The notes under the pieces are model-generated. The model was not told the origin of the DNA. It saw only the letters and a program-made list of their open reading frames with translations, and made no database searches. Shown here piece after piece: positions 1 through 9,594 of a DNA stretch of 64,000 nucleotides (position 1 is the stretch's first letter; every line of letters begins with the position of its first letter). The DNA is from Neobacillus drentensis NBRC 102427 (GTDB lineage: Bacteria > Bacillota > Bacilli > Bacillales > Cytobacillaceae): contig NZ_BCUX01000015.1 in NCBI RefSeq assembly GCF_001591445.1, positions 21,124 through 85,123 of the forward strand, given 5' to 3'. The position numbers were made by a program, and so were the translations under genes.

Positions 1-1797
1 ACTGCCGTTGGTATAGAACCGTATTTGCATGTTCGTTTTGCTGAAAATCCAGCCTACGATCCAATAGGTCATAGGATAAGCTTTATCGCTGATTACTCTG
101 GTTTGCCACAAGTTTGGGAAATTAATGTTGGGGAAGGGAGTGAAGGATGGCCTGTCCAAACCTCCTTTACAAAAGAAAGAATCACTTTTATTAGTTATCT
201 TAATGGCAAATCCAACTTGATTATTGGTATGGATGTTGGCGGAAATGAAAATCAGCAATTGTACTTACTTAAGGAAGAAGGAGAATTAGTAGGGTTGACA
301 AACTCACCAAAGCATATTCACCGTTATGGCGGAAGCTCTCCAGATGGAAAATGGATTGCCTGGTCGAGTAATCGCCGAAATCCCTCCTTTTTTGATATTT
401 ATATTCAAAATTTGGAGTCGTTGGAAATTCGTCATTTGAATACTGGTGATGGGGTATATTCAGCGGTTAAATGGTTTCCTGATGGTAAATCCATTTTGGT
501 TCAGAAGATAAATTCCCCTCTTGATAATGACTTAGGCATATTCGAGCTTGCAACAGGGTCTCTAAACTGGATAACTGATCATACGGGGGAAGCTAGTTTT
601 AAAGATTCCCATTTTAGTAAGGATGGGGATTATATTTATTTATTATCCAATAAAGACAAAGAATTCTTTGGTCTTGCCCTTATAAATATAAAAACCAAAC
701 ATCTCGACTGGCTAGAGCTGGGAAATTGGGATTTTGAGGATTTGGCAATGAATAGTGATAAAAATTTATTAGCTTTTTCGATTAATGAGGGAGGAATATC
801 CAAGGGGGTCCTTTTAGACATAAACCGAAGTACCCTTTATACGTGGAAAACTCCAATCGGAGTCATTTCAAATCTAAAATTTTCCCCTGATAGCCATAAG
901 CTAGCCTATCAGTTTAAGGGAGCGGCATATCCCTCTGATATATGGGAATTAGACTTAAAGACCATTCAGGCGGAGAGGCTTACGTATGTTTCCCGTTCAC
1001 CAGTATTGGAAAATAAATTAGTTGAGCCAGAACTTATATCCTTTCGCTCTTTTGATAACCTCGAAGTTCCTGCCTTCTATTCGAGGCCGAAAGAATCCAC
1101 TGACAAACTTCCAGTTGTTATTTATATTCATGGCGGACCGGAGAGTCAAGCTCGTGCGGTATACAACCCAGTTCAGCAGTATTTACTAAACAATGGTTAT
1201 GCCGTTTGTTCACCAAATATCCGGGGAAGTACAGGTTATGGAAAAAAGTATACACATTTGGATGATGTCCAGAAAAGAATGGATGCGGTAAAAGATATCA
1301 TTTTTTTAGTGGAATGGCTAAAGACGAATAGGAACGTAGATCCTAAAAAGATCGCGATCATGGGGGGGAGCTATGGCGGGTTTATGGTTCTTGCAGCCAT
1401 CAGTCACTATCCACATCTTTGGTCTGCTGCGATTGATATTGTAGGAATGTCCAGCCTTAGAACATTCCTTCAAACAACAAGCCCCTGGCGTAAGAAGCAC
1501 AGGGAGAGTGAATATGGAACAATAGAAAGAGACGGAGAATTTTTTGATAGAATTGATCCATTGAATTTTTCAGATAGAATCACCTCCCCATTATTAATTA
1601 TTCACGGTAAGGGCGATCCGCGTGTCCACATAAAAGAATCTGAGCAAATGGTGGATAAACTAAAGAAACGAAATCATTTAGTTGATTTTATTAGCTTTGA
1701 GGATGAGGGCCATTCCATCGTAAAACAAAAAAATAAAATTACTGCCTATAAGGAAATGGTAAAGTTTCTGGATCGCTATATTGGTAACGGATCTTAA
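1..1797 (+). CDS. S9 family peptidase (prolyl oligopeptidase type), 5'-truncated by window edge
   Basis: The frame is open from base 1, so the true start lies upstream; the first possible internal start is a TTG at 25. The N-terminal ~330 residues look like a beta-propeller of the TolB/PD40 type (repeats such as FSPDSHKLAY and SPDGKWIAWSS). The last ~250 residues form an alpha/beta-hydrolase: the oxyanion-region HGGPES, the nucleophile elbow GGSYGG (Ser codon at 1369), the acid Asp in GKGDPRVH and the His in DEGHSIV. This is the acylaminoacyl-peptidase/S9C arrangement, probably a cytoplasmic enzyme that trims short or N-blocked peptides. No signal peptide can be judged. The family call is secure; the substrate is unknown. 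Confidence 0.9.
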   Translation, partial: TAVGIEPYLHVRFAENPAYDPIGHRISFIADYSGLPQVWEINVGEGSEGWPVQTSFTKERITFISYLNGKSNLIIGMDVGGNENQQLYLLKEEGELVGLTNSPKHIHRYGGSSPDGKWIAWSSNRRNPSFFDIYIQNLESLEIRHLNTGDGVYSAVKWFPDGKSILVQKINSPLDNDLGIFELATGSLNWITDHTGEASFKDSHFSKDGDYIYLLSNKDKEFFGLALINIKTKHLDWLELGNWDFEDLAMNSDKNLLAFSINEGGISKGVLLDINRSTLYTWKTPIGVISNLKFSPDSHKLAYQFKGAAYPSDIWELDLKTIQAERLTYVSRSPVLENKLVEPELISFRSFDNLEVPAFYSRPKESTDKLPVVIYIHGGPESQARAVYNPVQQYLLNNGYAVCSPNIRGSTGYGKKYTHLDDVQKRMDAVKDIIFLVEWLKTNRNVDPKKIAIMGGSYGGFMVLAAISHYPHLWSAAIDIVGMSSLRTFLQTTSPWRKKHRESEYGTIERDGEFFDRIDPLNFSDRITSPLLIIHGKGDPRVHIKESEQMVDKLKKRNHLVDFISFEDEGHSIVKQKNKITAYKEMVKFLDRYIGNGS

Positions 1798-1894
1798 TTT
1801 GATAAAGGATATAATTTTGGTCCAACAATAGCGGGACAGCTGCTGAAAACTAGCAAACAGCTTGTTAAGCTGTCAGATAAATAAATGAAATTAA

Positions 1895-1921
1895 AACGGC
1901 TCCCGGGATTCGGGGGCCGTT
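1895..1921 (+). terminator. Hairpin downstream of S9 peptidase gene
   Basis: Inverted repeat with arms AACGGCTCCC and GGGGGCCGTT (one G-T pair) about 100 bp after the stop codon. The T-run behind it is weak. Nothing else gene-like was seen between 1798 and the promoter at 2162. Confidence 0.5.
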
Positions 1922-2152
1922 CTGAATTATAAATTGCTGTTTACAAGCAAAAAATCCGTACTTGGGCGACTTTTTTGATGAACTAAAATTATGAGTAAAA
2001 TAGGACTGTGACATTATTCCTAGATAACGTACATATTTAACCTAATTTTACAGAATAGTAGATTGCTTTACTTGAAATTTCTAGTGCATTAGATATATAG
2101 ATACGCTTTCGAAAAAGAAGAAAGTGTTAATTCAGGAATAAACTAGGTAAAT

Positions 2153-2167
2153 TGTCACCATTTGACA
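2153..2167. promoter_or_regulatory. Inverted repeat overlapping the -35 of the amino-acid transporter operon
   Basis: TGTCA and TGACA half-sites lie within the longer arms AATTGTCA and TGACAATT, separated by 5 bp; the right arm is the -35 box itself. The half-sites resemble GlnR/TnrA half-sites (TGTNA-N7-TNACA), but the spacer is 5 rather than 7. A repressor bound here would block RNA polymerase. The identity of any regulator is inference. Confidence 0.4.
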
Positions 2168-2190
2168 ATTCGACAACATATTAATATAAT
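2162..2190 (+). promoter_or_regulatory. Consensus sigma-A promoter for the glnQHMP-like operon
   Basis: TTGACA at 2162-2167, 17-bp spacer, TATAAT at 2185-2190. This is a perfect consensus match 70 bp before the first gene, predicting a start site near 2197. Confidence 0.85.
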
Positions 2191-2259
2191 TTAACTTATT
2201 CTGAAAATTTCCAAAAATGGAATTTGTGTCTTTAATAGGTTTATATCAGGAGGTCAGGA

Positions 2260-2988
2260 ATGATTGAATTTAAGCAGGTAAATAAGTTCTATGGGGATTT
2301 TCATGTCTTAAAGGATATTAATCTCACAATCAATCAAGGGGAAGTAGTCGTCGTAATAGGTCCTTCCGGTTCAGGAAAAAGTACCTTGCTGCGCTGCATC
2401 AATCATCTGGAAACAATCTCTGACGGGATACTCACCGTAAATGAAATATCAGTAGGGGATAAAAAAACAGATATCAATAAGCTAAGGCGAAATATTGGCA
2501 TGGTTTTTCAGCATTTCTATTTGTATCCCCACAAAACAGTGCTTGAAAATATAACTCTAGCTCCCATGAAAGTATTGGGTCTATCCGAAAAAGAGGCTAA
2601 GGATACTGCCAAGCATTATCTGGCAAAGGTAGGCATATTAGATAAGGCCGAATCTTATCCTTCCCAGCTTTCAGGTGGTCAGCAGCAACGTGTGGCTATC
2701 GCTCGCGGTCTTGCAATGAAACCGGAAATCATGCTTTTCGATGAACCAACCTCAGCACTCGATCCCGAAATGATCGGCGAGGTATTAGATGTGATGAAGG
2801 CCCTTGCCAAAGAAGGCATGACGATGGTCGTGGTGACCCATGAAATGGGCTTTGCCAGAGAAGTTGCTGACCGAATTGTTTTTATGGATGAAGGGCGAAT
2901 ATTGGAAGAAGCAGTTCCGGCTGAATTTTATGAGAACCCGCGTGAAGAACGGGCTCGCTTATTTCTCAGCCGTATATTAAATCATTAA
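2260..2988 (+). CDS. glnQ: Polar amino-acid ABC transporter ATP-binding protein (GlnQ-like)
   Basis: 242 residues, typical for the PAAT-family ATPase that energises uptake of glutamine or another polar amino acid. Walker [10 protein letters not shown] lies near residues 34-42, Q-loop VFQHFY near 83, signature LSGGQQQR near 135, Walker [12 protein letters not shown] near 155-165 and the H-loop VTHEMGF near 192. The ribosome binding site AGGAGG is 6 bp before ATG. It is the first gene of a four-gene operon with the order ATPase, binding protein, permease, permease, the same as glnQHMP of Bacillus subtilis. The family is certain; glutamine as the substrate is inferred from gene order. Confidence 0.9.
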   Translation: MIEFKQVNKFYGDFHVLKDINLTINQGEVVVVIGPSGSGKSTLLRCINHLETISDGILTVNEISVGDKKTDINKLRRNIGMVFQHFYLYPHKTVLENITLAPMKVLGLSEKEAKDTAKHYLAKVGILDKAESYPSQLSGGQQQRVAIARGLAMKPEIMLFDEPTSALDPEMIGEVLDVMKALAKEGMTMVVVTHEMGFAREVADRIVFMDEGRILEEAVPAEFYENPREERARLFLSRILNH

Positions 2989-3002
2989 TTGGAGGTAAAG
3001 GA

Positions 3003-3809
3003 ATGTTCAAAAGAAAAAATTTCGTAAAAATGGCTTTAGTAACAACAATGGCTGCCTTATTTCTCGCTGGTTGCGGCGGGGACAAGGCTTCTAAGGAAGG
3101 CAGTAAGGATGTACTTGCCCAGATCAAAGAAGATAAAAAAATTGTGTTTGGAGTAAAACATGATACTCGTTTGTTTGGATTGAAAAATCCTTCAACTGGT
3201 GAGGTGGAAGGGTTTGATATTGACCTTTCTAAAGCACTGGCAGAAGAAATGTTTGGCAAAAATGTTAAGCCTGAGTATGTGGAGGTGACTTCTAAAACAA
3301 GGGTAGGTCTTCTAAATAATGGGAAAGTTGATGCGGTTGTCGCGACGATGACTATCAACGAAGAGCGTAAAAAAGAAGTCGATTTTACGGATGTATATTT
3401 TGATGCCGGACAATCATTGCTAGTGAAAAAAGGCAGCAAGATTAAGAGTATTGAAGACTTGAAAAAAGGAACGAAGGTGCTGGCTGTTAAAGGCTCGACC
3501 TCATCTGTAAATATTCGTGAGAAAGCCCCTGAAACAACCGTACTAGAATTCGAAAACTATGCAGAAGCTTTTACAGCCTTAAAGTCAGGTAAGGGTGACG
3601 CCCTGACCACAGATGATGCAATCCTTTATGGGATGGCAGAAGAAGATCCGTCATTTGAACTAGTCGGAGGAACATTTACAAAAGAGCCTTACGGAATAGC
3701 TGTTAAAAAAGGCAATCAAGCGCTTGTCGATGAGTTGAATAAAGCTTTAAAAAGCTTGAAGGATTCAGGAAAGTACGATGAAATTAAGGATAAATGGATT
3801 AAAAATTAA
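3003..3809 (+). CDS. glnH: Amino-acid ABC transporter substrate-binding lipoprotein
   Basis: 268 residues. The lipoprotein signal peptide has lipobox LAGC with Cys near residue 24, so the protein is anchored to the outer face of the membrane. The body matches the SBP_bac_3 (type II periplasmic-binding) fold: GFDIDLSKALAEEM, the ligand-contact stretch VVATMTINEERKKEVDFTD, and KGTKVLAVKGSTS. The ribosome binding site GGAGG precedes ATG; the gene starts 14 bp after the ATPase stop. Ligand inferred to be glutamine or glutamate from operon order. Confidence 0.9.
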   Translation: MFKRKNFVKMALVTTMAALFLAGCGGDKASKEGSKDVLAQIKEDKKIVFGVKHDTRLFGLKNPSTGEVEGFDIDLSKALAEEMFGKNVKPEYVEVTSKTRVGLLNNGKVDAVVATMTINEERKKEVDFTDVYFDAGQSLLVKKGSKIKSIEDLKKGTKVLAVKGSTSSVNIREKAPETTVLEFENYAEAFTALKSGKGDALTTDDAILYGMAEEDPSFELVGGTFTKEPYGIAVKKGNQALVDELNKALKSLKDSGKYDEIKDKWIKN

Positions 3810-3898
3810 CTATCTATAACCGGTTTCATGTCAGGTTGAGCAGTGTTCGTCTTCAAGGTGACGGACCTGCTCATTCTGATTCATTAGGAGGAGATCGT

Positions 3899-4537
3899 TT
3901 GCTGGATTTCTCGATACTAACGAATAATTTCGATTCATTTTTAGAAGGATTAAAAATAACGATTATTTCCAGTTTAATAGCATTATTATCGAGTTTTATT
4001 TTAGGAACACTTATTGCGGTTATGCGAATTGCCCCAGTTAAACTTCTTAACTGGCTGGGTTCGGTATACATTGAATTTATCCGAAATATACCTGTACTAG
4101 TTATCGTGTTTTTTACTTACTTATCTGGAAACTTTGGTGGAATGACAGCAGGAACAATTGGTTTAACTATCTATACAGCCGCTTTCATTGCCGAAGCCAT
4201 ACGTGCCGGGATTATGTCTGTTCCAAAAGGACAAATGGAAGCCGCTCGGTCGACAGGATTGAGTTATGGTCAGGCAATGAGAATGGTTATTCTCCCTCAA
4301 GCTATAAAGATTGTCATCCCTCCACTTGGCAACCAATTTATCAATTTAGTAAAAAATTCATCTTTGTTAGCAGTCGTCGCAGGCGGGGATTTAATGTATC
4401 AGGGAGATTTAATATCGGCAAAGACATACATAACATTTGATACCTATGTGTTCGTGGCCTTATTTTATTTAATTTTAACGATACCTTTAAGCCTTGGCGT
4501 AGGATTTTTAGAAAAACGCATGGCTAAAAGTAATTAA
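3899..4537 (+). CDS. glnM: Amino-acid ABC transporter permease (GlnM-like)
   Basis: 212 residues starting at TTG 3899, chosen because AGGAGG at 3886-3891 sits 7 bp upstream; the frame is open further upstream (to a TTG at 3836), but that extension lacks a binding site and is not hydrophobic. It is a His/Glu/Gln/Arg/opine-type membrane permease with about five transmembrane segments. The ATPase-docking EAA loop reads EAARSTGLSYGQAMRMVILPQA near residues 120-140. It pairs with the next gene to make a heterodimeric channel. Confidence 0.88.
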   Translation: MLDFSILTNNFDSFLEGLKITIISSLIALLSSFILGTLIAVMRIAPVKLLNWLGSVYIEFIRNIPVLVIVFFTYLSGNFGGMTAGTIGLTIYTAAFIAEAIRAGIMSVPKGQMEAARSTGLSYGQAMRMVILPQAIKIVIPPLGNQFINLVKNSSLLAVVAGGDLMYQGDLISAKTYITFDTYVFVALFYLILTIPLSLGVGFLEKRMAKSN

Positions 4538-4549
4538 GGAGGTGCATAG

Positions 4550-5212
4550 ATGGAGTTTCTAGCACCGTTCATTGAAGTATATACACTGGACAATCTTAAA
4601 TTTTTACTAGAAGGATTTGCGGTTACCTTAAAGGTTGCTGCCATATCAATTGTGCTTAGTTTCATTATTGGCAGTCTCATAGGGACGCTCAGATATGCGA
4701 GAATTCCCGTTGTTTCGAAATTACTTGCCTTGATTGTTGAGACCATTCGTAACCTTCCTTTATTGCTGATCATTTTCTTCACTTATTTTGCATTACCCGA
4801 AATAGGAATTGAAATGGAAATTACATCAGCGGCAATCGCAGCCTTGACGGTTTTTGAATCTGCTATGATATCAGAAATTATCCGAAGCGGTTTAAACTCG
4901 ATCGAAAAAGGACAGGTGGAAGCAGGACGTGCGTCTGGACTGAACTACATCCAGACCTTACGTTATATCATCCTGCCCCAAGCGCTGAGAAGAATGGTTC
5001 CTCCTTTGGTGAGTCAATTTATTTCTTTGCTAAAAGACACATCTTTAGCAGTGGTTATCGCCTTACCGGATTTATTGCACAATGGACAAATTATTTACGC
5101 GCAAAAGGGGTCGTATGTGATACCTGTCTTTGTCATGGTGGCGTTGATGTACTTTATCGTTAATTATACTTTGTCACTAGTGGCTCGACGGCTAGAATTA
5201 AAGCAGACGTAA
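4550..5212 (+). CDS. glnP: Amino-acid ABC transporter permease (GlnP-like)
   Basis: 220 residues, the second permease of the transporter, with the same layout as its neighbour: about five membrane segments and an EAA loop (EAGRASGLNYIQTLRYIILP). ATG start with AAGGAGG 7 bp upstream. It lies 12 bp after the preceding permease gene and is followed directly by a rho-independent terminator, so it closes the operon. Confidence 0.88.
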   Translation: MEFLAPFIEVYTLDNLKFLLEGFAVTLKVAAISIVLSFIIGSLIGTLRYARIPVVSKLLALIVETIRNLPLLLIIFFTYFALPEIGIEMEITSAAIAALTVFESAMISEIIRSGLNSIEKGQVEAGRASGLNYIQTLRYIILPQALRRMVPPLVSQFISLLKDTSLAVVIALPDLLHNGQIIYAQKGSYVIPVFVMVALMYFIVNYTLSLVARRLELKQT

Positions 5213-5214
5213 GA

Positions 5215-5247
5215 AACTCCGGCTCAGTATGTGGGCCGGAGTTTTTT
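5215..5247 (+). terminator. Rho-independent terminator of the amino-acid transporter operon
   Basis: Perfect 9-bp arms AACTCCGGC / GCCGGAGTT with an 11-base loop and a T-run, starting 3 bp after the stop codon. Confidence 0.9.
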
Positions 5248-5397
5248 ATAAGTGAGTTTTTTCTCAAAATAATTCATCTATCAAATACTAAAGATAGAAA
5301 TTTGTCGTCCGATTTATTAATATTGGATTCTCAATTAATGTATAATTTTACAAGAATAGATTAAATTTACTATTAATCTTTTAAAGGGGTGCAAGTA

Positions 5398-8300
5398 TTG
5401 AAGAAAAAGACATTTTTAGCTTTACCTGTTTCTGCCCTTCTGTTATTTTCAACTATTTTCACAGCAGCAGTGCAGACAAAAGCTCAAACAGGAACTAATA
5501 GTTTCGCAATGGATGAAACGCAAGTGAACACTAGTAAAAACATTAGAAAAAGCCAAATTCAAGGATTAGTGACAGAAAACAAAATGGTTCCTATTAAAAA
5601 AAATAAAGAAAGTGAACTAGAAAAAGAGATTAAGGCAAAATTGAATATTGAAGACTCCCAAAGTACGAATAAATATCAAACAGGCGAATTAATCATTAAG
5701 TATAAAAAAAAAGTGACGACTGGGGAAGTTAGTACAGTTCTGAAGAAATATTCTTTAAAATCCAAGCAGAAATTTAAATCTTTAAATGCAGAGGTTGTAA
5801 AGATCCCTGCTGGTCAAAGTACTAGTGAATTCATAAATAAACTAGAAAAAGATGTAACGATTGAATCCGTACAACCTAACTACAAATATTATGCTTCTGA
5901 CACCAACAATTCTCCTAACTATTATGAGCAATTATGGGGCCTGAACAATTCTGGACAGTCTATTAAAGAGATTAATGGATTAGCAGATATAGATGTCGAT
6001 GCACCTGAAGGCTGGAAGAAATTCAGTTCAAAACTACCAGAAGTGGTTGTCGGGGTCATTGATACGGGTGTAGACATCCACCATCCTGACTTAGAAGGGA
6101 GGATTTGGAGGAACACAAAAGAAATACCGGCCAATAATATCGACGATGACAAAAACGGTTATGTTGACGATGTTAATGGATGGGATTTTTATAATGATGA
6201 TAATACTGTCTATGATGCACTTGAAGGAGATGAGCACGGTACACACGTCTCCGGAACGATTGCTGCAGAATTAGAAGGAGCAACTACAAAGGATAATAAA
6301 GGTGTCGTCGGTGTTGCTACAAACGTAAAGATTTTACCAATAAAATTTTTAGGTCCTGATGGGGGAACAACATCAGATGCCATCGAGGCCATTTCTTACG
6401 CAAAAAAGATGGGTGTAAAAATAACGAATAACAGTTGGGGCGGAGAAGAATACGACCCATTACTTGAAGAAGCTATCGGGAATTGTGGATGTTTATTTGT
6501 CGCCGCTGCAGGTAATGATGCAATGGATAACGATTTTGGCGGATCTTATCCTGCAAGCTTTGAAAATGCGAATATATTGGCAGTTGCTGCTGTTGATAAC
6601 AAGGGTAAACTAGCACCTTTCTCAAATTATGGCACCAATTCGGTAGACGTTGCTGCCCCAGGTGTTGATATTTTAAGTACCGTTCCGAAATTCCCATTAG
6701 CTGAGCTGACAAAATCATTGAATCTTGAACAGCCGGGAGCATCCGCACAAATCTCCGGGGACAATTATAAAGCGATCTTTGATGGCATTGGGTACGAAAA
6801 ATATTCAGATGCACACAGGGGAGAAACTAATTCCGAGTCACAAAGGCAAGAAGCTTTCAACAAAGCATTAAGTTATTTAGACTTAATCGATCCGAACAAA
6901 AAAATTCTTCTTGTCCAAGATGATGAAAGTGATCTTGCAGAATTATTTAAGAATGAGCCAGAACTTCGCGCCCTATTTAAAAATTATTTGCCTGTTTATC
7001 AAAAACTATTGGCTGACCATCCCTCACTAAAAACAATTACGGTTAGTTCTGATTCATCTCTGTCAGATTACCTGAACAGCAGCGACTTGTCTTCCTACGA
7101 TGGGGTCATATGGTTTACAGGAAACGGTCTTGGGTTCTTTTCTGAGCAAGGTACCACTTTAACAACAACAGATGCGGATATGTTAAAGAATTACCTATCT
7201 AATGGTGGGGAATTGCTGTTAACTGGACAGAATGCCCTATCTGGTCAAGAGAAATCCCCATTTGTTAAGGATTATTTGCATTTAACAGTTTATGCGGATA
7301 GGGGACCAAGTTTGAATGTGGAAGGTTTATCTGGTGGAATCTATGAAAATACCAAATATGATGTAAATAGATATGAGACACCCTACTACTTTGCTGATTT
7401 TATTAAATCAAATGATTCCGGAACAGTTATAAATTCTAAATATGTTTCTGATTATTCACAAGCATTTGATTATTATAGTGGAACATCGATGGCGGCCCCG
7501 CATACTACTGGGACCGCAGCAGTTTTACTAGGATTACGTCCAAGCATGTCGCCGGAAATGCTTAAGCTGTATACAAGTGCAAAAGGAAAGAGTCTAGAAA
7601 CATTAAAAGGCCGCGTTAGCAGCGGAAAAATTGTTAAAACTTCAAATCTAGATAACTTTAATGACAATGAAACACCCGGAATTCCATTGGAGAATAGCAT
7701 TCAAAACGACAAACTAGATGGGACTACAGATAAAAATGATGTTTATGCATTGTCTTTAAAAGAAGGAGAGGTTCTTTCGCTTTCTTTGAATGGCAAAGCA
7801 GGGACCGATTTTGATTTGTATGTGTTCAATGAATCAACAACAAGTATAAATAATACGAATGGAATGGTTGCCTACTCTGAGAATGCAAAAACATCCAATG
7901 AATCAATTAAGTTTACTGCTCCTAAAACTGGGATTTATTTTGTCGATGTGTATGCCTACAAAGGTGCAGGGGACTATAAGCTTTTCACTGGTAATTTTGG
8001 AGGAACGTATGAGGATGATTCAAACTCCATGACTTTCTTAGGGGGATGGACGCCTGTATTTAATCCCAAGCATTCAGGTAATACTGCAAATACCCTGAAT
8101 TCAATGGGGGAAGTTAACTTTTCTTTTGTTGGATACAGGTTCGAGTGGCAAGGGTATAAAGATCCTTCGCAAGGGATTGCCGATATTTATATCGACGGTA
8201 GTAAGATTGCCTCTCCATCACTTTATGCAGATACTTTTAAAGCAAAACAAACAATCTATAAAAAGGATTTTGCATCTTACGGCAGACACACTGTAAAAAT

Positions 8301-9381
8301 TGTCTGGACTGGTATAAACGATCCCGCTTCGAGAAAAAGTGCTTCAGGGATCAATTTAGATAAATTCATTGTAAGCAGTAATCCTGTGTCATTAAAAGCG
8401 TACTACGATAAGGGGAAGAAAACTCCTGTTATTACATGGTCAGGTGTCGGTTGGGCAGAATCCTACAGCATTTATCGGAAAGAGTCTTCACAAGCGAACT
8501 ATGTAAAGATTAATAAAAACCCTTTTACTTCAACAAGTTATGCGGACACCACTGCACTGCCAGGAAAATCCTATAACTATTCGGTAGTTATTCATACAAA
8601 AGAGAAATGGGAAACTCCCTTTTCATCACCTATCACTTTTGTTTATGATGATGAAATTAAAGGAAGTCTGCCAATAGCAGGGACCGTTAAAGGAAGTCTG
8701 AATACTAACACAAAGGATATTTATGACGTTTGGTCTAAACGTTTGGACAAGGGAAAAACATATGAAATCACCTTGTCTGGGCCTTCAGCAGCTAATTTTG
8801 ATCTTTCTTTATTTAATGTTGGTACCTCTACTATATATGGTACAACTGCCTTGAAAAAATCGAAGGGGACTGCTTCTTCTGAAAAAATTGTATTTAAACC
8901 ATCGAAATCCGGATTATATTATATTGTTCCTTCTGCGTTAAAAGGTTCGGGCCAATATAGTCTATCTCTTTCCGTCCAAACAGCAAAAATGGTTGAAAAT
9001 ACAAATGCCGCTATTAAATATTCAGGAATTTGGACCAAACCGAAATATACCAAGGCTTCCGGAGGAACGATAAATCAAACCAAAGGAAGTGCCGGATCCC
9101 TAGAATATGCATTTAGCGGAACGGGAATCACAGTTTATGCGGTTAAAGATAAGAATATGGGAAAAGCTGATATTTACATTGATGGTGTAAAAGTAAAGCG
9201 AATCGACCTTTACTCATCTAGCCGTAAGTACAAAGCGATTGTTTTTAACAAGCAAAGTCTCGTTAATAAAGTACACAAAATAAAGATTGTCGCCACTGGT
9301 AAAAAGACTAGCAAAGCAAAAAGCGCATTAATAAATATTGATGCTTTTAAAGTAACCCAGTTTACATTAGTTAAGAAATAA
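5398..9381 (+). CDS. Giant secreted subtilisin-like serine protease (S8) with an inserted domain and C-terminal PPC/FnIII modules
   Basis: 1327 residues from TTG 5398, chosen because AAAGGGG lies 8 bp upstream. Order of parts: Sec signal peptide (~1-30), linker and inhibitor-like propeptide (~95-170, beginning TGELIIKYKKK), catalytic domain with Asp222 (VIDTGVD), His280 (DEHGTHVSG), oxyanion Asn373 (AAAGN) and Ser697 (SGTSMAAPH). Asn to Ser normally spans ~65 residues; here it spans 324, because ~250 residues are inserted after PGVDILST. The C-terminal part has two pre-peptidase (PPC-like) domains (~780-860 and ~1090-1180), each followed by a beta-sandwich containing ADIYIDG, with an FnIII-like module between. 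No LPXTG anchor was seen. Probably an extracellular nutritional protease; its own terminator follows. Confidence 0.92.
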   Translation: MKKKTFLALPVSALLLFSTIFTAAVQTKAQTGTNSFAMDETQVNTSKNIRKSQIQGLVTENKMVPIKKNKESELEKEIKAKLNIEDSQSTNKYQTGELIIKYKKKVTTGEVSTVLKKYSLKSKQKFKSLNAEVVKIPAGQSTSEFINKLEKDVTIESVQPNYKYYASDTNNSPNYYEQLWGLNNSGQSIKEINGLADIDVDAPEGWKKFSSKLPEVVVGVIDTGVDIHHPDLEGRIWRNTKEIPANNIDDDKNGYVDDVNGWDFYNDDNTVYDALEGDEHGTHVSGTIAAELEGATTKDNKGVVGVATNVKILPIKFLGPDGGTTSDAIEAISYAKKMGVKITNNSWGGEEYDPLLEEAIGNCGCLFVAAAGNDAMDNDFGGSYPASFENANILAVAAVDNKGKLAPFSNYGTNSVDVAAPGVDILSTVPKFPLAELTKSLNLEQPGASAQISGDNYKAIFDGIGYEKYSDAHRGETNSESQRQEAFNKALSYLDLIDPNKKILLVQDDESDLAELFKNEPELRALFKNYLPVYQKLLADHPSLKTITVSSDSSLSDYLNSSDLSSYDGVIWFTGNGLGFFSEQGTTLTTTDADMLKNYLSNGGELLLTGQNALSGQEKSPFVKDYLHLTVYADRGPSLNVEGLSGGIYENTKYDVNRYETPYYFADFIKSNDSGTVINSKYVSDYSQAFDYYSGTSMAAPHTTGTAAVLLGLRPSMSPEMLKLYTSAKGKSLETLKGRVSSGKIVKTSNLDNFNDNETPGIPLENSIQNDKLDGTTDKNDVYALSLKEGEVLSLSLNGKAGTDFDLYVFNESTTSINNTNGMVAYSENAKTSNESIKFTAPKTGIYFVDVYAYKGAGDYKLFTGNFGGTYEDDSNSMTFLGGWTPVFNPKHSGNTANTLNSMGEVNFSFVGYRFEWQGYKDPSQGIADIYIDGSKIASPSLYADTFKAKQTIYKKDFASYGRHTVKIVWTGINDPASRKSASGINLDKFIVSSNPVSLKAYYDKGKKTPVITWSGVGWAESYSIYRKESSQANYVKINKNPFTSTSYADTTALPGKSYNYSVVIHTKEKWETPFSSPITFVYDDEIKGSLPIAGTVKGSLNTNTKDIYDVWSKRLDKGKTYEITLSGPSAANFDLSLFNVGTSTIYGTTALKKSKGTASSEKIVFKPSKSGLYYIVPSALKGSGQYSLSLSVQTAKMVENTNAAIKYSGIWTKPKYTKASGGTINQTKGSAGSLEYAFSGTGITVYAVKDKNMGKADIYIDGVKVKRIDLYSSSRKYKAIVFNKQSLVNKVHKIKIVATGKKTSKAKSALINIDAFKVTQFTLVKK

Positions 9382-9400
9382 AAACTATGTAACTAAAACA

Positions 9401-9438
9401 AAAATCCTGATGGCCACTTGGCAGGCATCAGGATTTTT
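9401..9438 (+). terminator. Terminator of the large subtilase gene
   Basis: 12-bp arms AAAATCCTGATG / CATCAGGATTTT with a T-run, 20 bp after the stop codon. Confidence 0.9.
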
Positions 9439-9493
9439 GTATAGCACTTCTTAATAGGAGGATTTGTATTTGGATGACAGGGCAGCAAATTAT

Positions 9494-9522
9494 TTGACAA
9501 TACTAATAATGTTCTATATTAA
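9494..9522 (+). promoter_or_regulatory. Probable sigma-A promoter of the flavin reductase gene
   Basis: TTGACA at 9494-9499 followed at 15-17 bp by TATATT/TATTAA. The -35 is perfect; the -10 is less certain. Confidence 0.55.
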
Positions 9523-9594
9523 TTAAGATAAGGACAACATCGAACTACTGGTGCTTTTGAGACAAAAATATCAACAAAACTTTGGAGGTACATC

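Noticed and set aside
2153..2167. TnrA/GlnR box upstream of the glnQHMP-like operon
   Set aside because: The half-sites fit, but the spacer is 5 bp instead of the required 7, and the site lies on the -35, unlike a TnrA activation site. Kept only as an unnamed inverted repeat.
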